Below, one piece after another: positions 6,012 to 7,201 of a stretch of 7,201 bases of DNA (its first letter is position 1; every line of letters starts with the position of its first letter). The stretch is from the NCBI GenBank assembly GCA_947644475.1, contig CANRZQ010000136.1, positions 1 through 7,201 of the forward strand, given 5' to 3'. Under the pieces are notes generated by a model. The model was not told where the DNA came from, searched no databases, and worked only from the letters and a program-made list of their open reading frames with translations. Position numbers and translations under genes: made by a program. Source of the stretch: an uncultured Muribaculaceae bacterium. GTDB lineage: Bacteria > Bacteroidota > Bacteroidia > Bacteroidales > Muribaculaceae.

Positions 6012-7201
6012 CGACTCCCTCGGTTCGCGTCTTGTGGTAGCCTTCATCGCATCGATGCTGGGCGTCACTGTCGGCGCGCAGTCGGTCGAGCGGCCGCGTC
6101 TTGTTGTCGGCATTGTCGTGGAGGGCTTGCAGGAAGAATATATCGACCTGCTGCGTCGTCATTTCTCCGACGGCGGATTCAACCGCCTGATCAACAACGG
6201 CGTGGTAATTGCCAACGCCGATTACGGCACTGCGGTCGACCCTGCGGCCGCCACTGCGATGATTTTCACCGGCGCCGCTCCGGCTCGCAACGGAATTCCC
6301 GCCGCAGAGGTGTTCGACCGCAACTCTTTGCGTCCTGTCGGCGTGCTCAACGACCCCTCTGTCCTTGGCAATTTCACCGACATCACCGTGTCGCCGCGAG
6401 CCCTCGCCGTGACCACGATAGCCGACGAGGCCCGGATAGCCGGCTCCGGCGTGACATATGCCTATGCGATAGCGTCCGACCCCACCCAGGCCGTGATTAT
6501 GGCCGGACATGCCGGCAACTCCGCCATATGGCTCAACGACCGCAATGCCAACTGGGCCACATCATCGTTCTACCCCGAAACACCCACTGAAATCGGGCTT
6601 CGCAACCGCATGCAGCCCCTGCGCTCGCGCATGGACACCATGCAATGGACACCCATGCTCCCGGCCGACCGCTACCTGCTGCTGCCCGATCACCTTACAC
6701 ACTACCCCTTCCGCTACGTCTACCGCCCGGGAACCGACACGGAGAAAATAGCCATGCTCAAAAACTCCCCGGCCGTCAACGCCGAGGTCACGTCAATGGC
6801 CATCTCCCACCTCGACAATCTCAAACTCGGCTCCCACGAGGGTGGGTCCGACATCCTTTCGCTTGCATACACGGTAGAGCCATTCGCGTATTCAAAAAAT
6901 ACCGACAACCGCTACGAACTGCAAGACGCATATTACCGCCTCGACGCCAACCTGGCCCAACTTTTCAACACCATTGACACAAAAGTCGGGCTCAACAACA
7001 CCCTCATCTTCCTTGCCGCCACCCCTCCGCCATCGACAAGCCGGCGCGACGACGAACGATGGAATCTCCCGTTCGGAGAGTTCTCCACCCGCAAGGCCAT
7101 GTCGCTCCTCAACATGTATCTCATGGCCATGTACGGCAACGGCGACTGGGTTACAGGCTACCACCGCGGCGATTTCTACCTCAACCACAAACTCATAAAG
7201 G
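5989..7201 (+). CDS. PafA-like alkaline phosphatase family protein, probably catalytically dead; C-terminus cut by the window edge
   Basis: A total of 404 codons from the ATG at 5989, open at the right edge. Residues about 13-31 look like a signal peptide (AFIASMLGVTVGAQS), so the protein is probably periplasmic. Family features are RPRLVVGIVVEGLQEEYIDLL at 35-55 region, FTGAAPARNGIPA at 93-105, GHAGNSAIWLND at 173-184, and AYYRLDANLAQLFNTID at 314-330, matching the PafA-type alkaline phosphatase scaffold. The residues for catalysis look lost. The first metal Asp (GIVVD in active members) is Glu45. The nucleophile segment, normally like TGPGHAS, is VDPAAATAM at 83-91. The TDxxGH metal motif is VEPFA at 296-300. 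The ADHG metal motif is AATP at 343-346. The start lies inside lnb (23-base overlap, different frame), so the two are co-expressed. The role is unknown; a binding or scaffold role beside Lnb is speculation. The missing C-terminus would hold the last metal His. Confidence 0.85.
   Translation, partial: MSIRLRNNDSLGSRLVVAFIASMLGVTVGAQSVERPRLVVGIVVEGLQEEYIDLLRRHFSDGGFNRLINNGVVIANADYGTAVDPAAATAMIFTGAAPARNGIPAAEVFDRNSLRPVGVLNDPSVLGNFTDITVSPRALAVTTIADEARIAGSGVTYAYAIASDPTQAVIMAGHAGNSAIWLNDRNANWATSSFYPETPTEIGLRNRMQPLRSRMDTMQWTPMLPADRYLLLPDHLTHYPFRYVYRPGTDTEKIAMLKNSPAVNAEVTSMAISHLDNLKLGSHEGGSDILSLAYTVEPFAYSKNTDNRYELQDAYYRLDANLAQLFNTIDTKVGLNNTLIFLAATPPPSTSRRDDERWNLPFGEFSTRKAMSLLNMYLMAMYGNGDWVTGYHRGDFYLNHKLIK

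Noticed and set aside
6001..6510. Minus-strand open frame of 169 codons opposite the phosphatase-like gene
   Set aside because: The translation is Gly, His and Arg rich without motifs; the plus-strand frame clearly carries the PafA-like pattern.
1..7201. CRISPR array, tRNA, rRNA, insertion sequence or attachment site
   Set aside because: I saw no regularly spaced direct repeats, no cloverleaf-like segments, no transposase motifs and no paired terminal repeats.

Overview
This window is chromosomal DNA from a member of the Bacteroidota, most likely Bacteroidales and possibly near the Muribaculaceae. The evidence is the gene set (dxr directly followed by a Bacteroidota-type rseP, an Lnb/DUF4105 protein, a PafA-type phosphatase homologue), matches to the Bacteroidota -7 promoter box TAnnTTTG at three places, and start codons with no Shine-Dalgarno sequence. 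The genus is inferred from gene resemblance only. No tRNA, rRNA, CRISPR array or insertion sequence was seen.

Left part, minus strand (1-2221): dxr (MEP isoprenoid pathway) is followed by rseP (site-2 intramembrane protease), which runs off the left edge. The dxr stop and rseP start share one base (TGATG), so the pair is probably co-transcribed and translationally coupled. A -7 box sits directly before the dxr ATG, which suggests a leaderless or nearly leaderless mRNA.

Divergent intergenic region (2222-2457): a second -7 box, the mirror image of the dxr one, points right. The leader behind it holds a perfect 9-bp hairpin and an open frame without ATG whose 3' end reads like protein.

Middle, plus strand (2458-4416): a secreted 652-residue CotH-family protein with a signal peptide, an F5/8-type-C-like N-terminal domain, a CotH kinase-like domain and a short tail resembling a type IX secretion sorting domain. 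A long imperfect inverted repeat (4417-4489) follows its stop codon at once.

Right part, plus strand (4545-7201): a 78-residue protein resembling small phage-associated proteins, then a promoter with both Bacteroidota elements, then lnb (394 aa, lipoprotein N-acyltransferase family). lnb overlaps by 23 bases a PafA-like alkaline phosphatase homologue that runs off the right edge. That last protein keeps the family scaffold but appears to have lost the nucleophile and most of the metal ligands, so it is probably a pseudoenzyme. With its overlap on lnb, it is the most unusual observation here.
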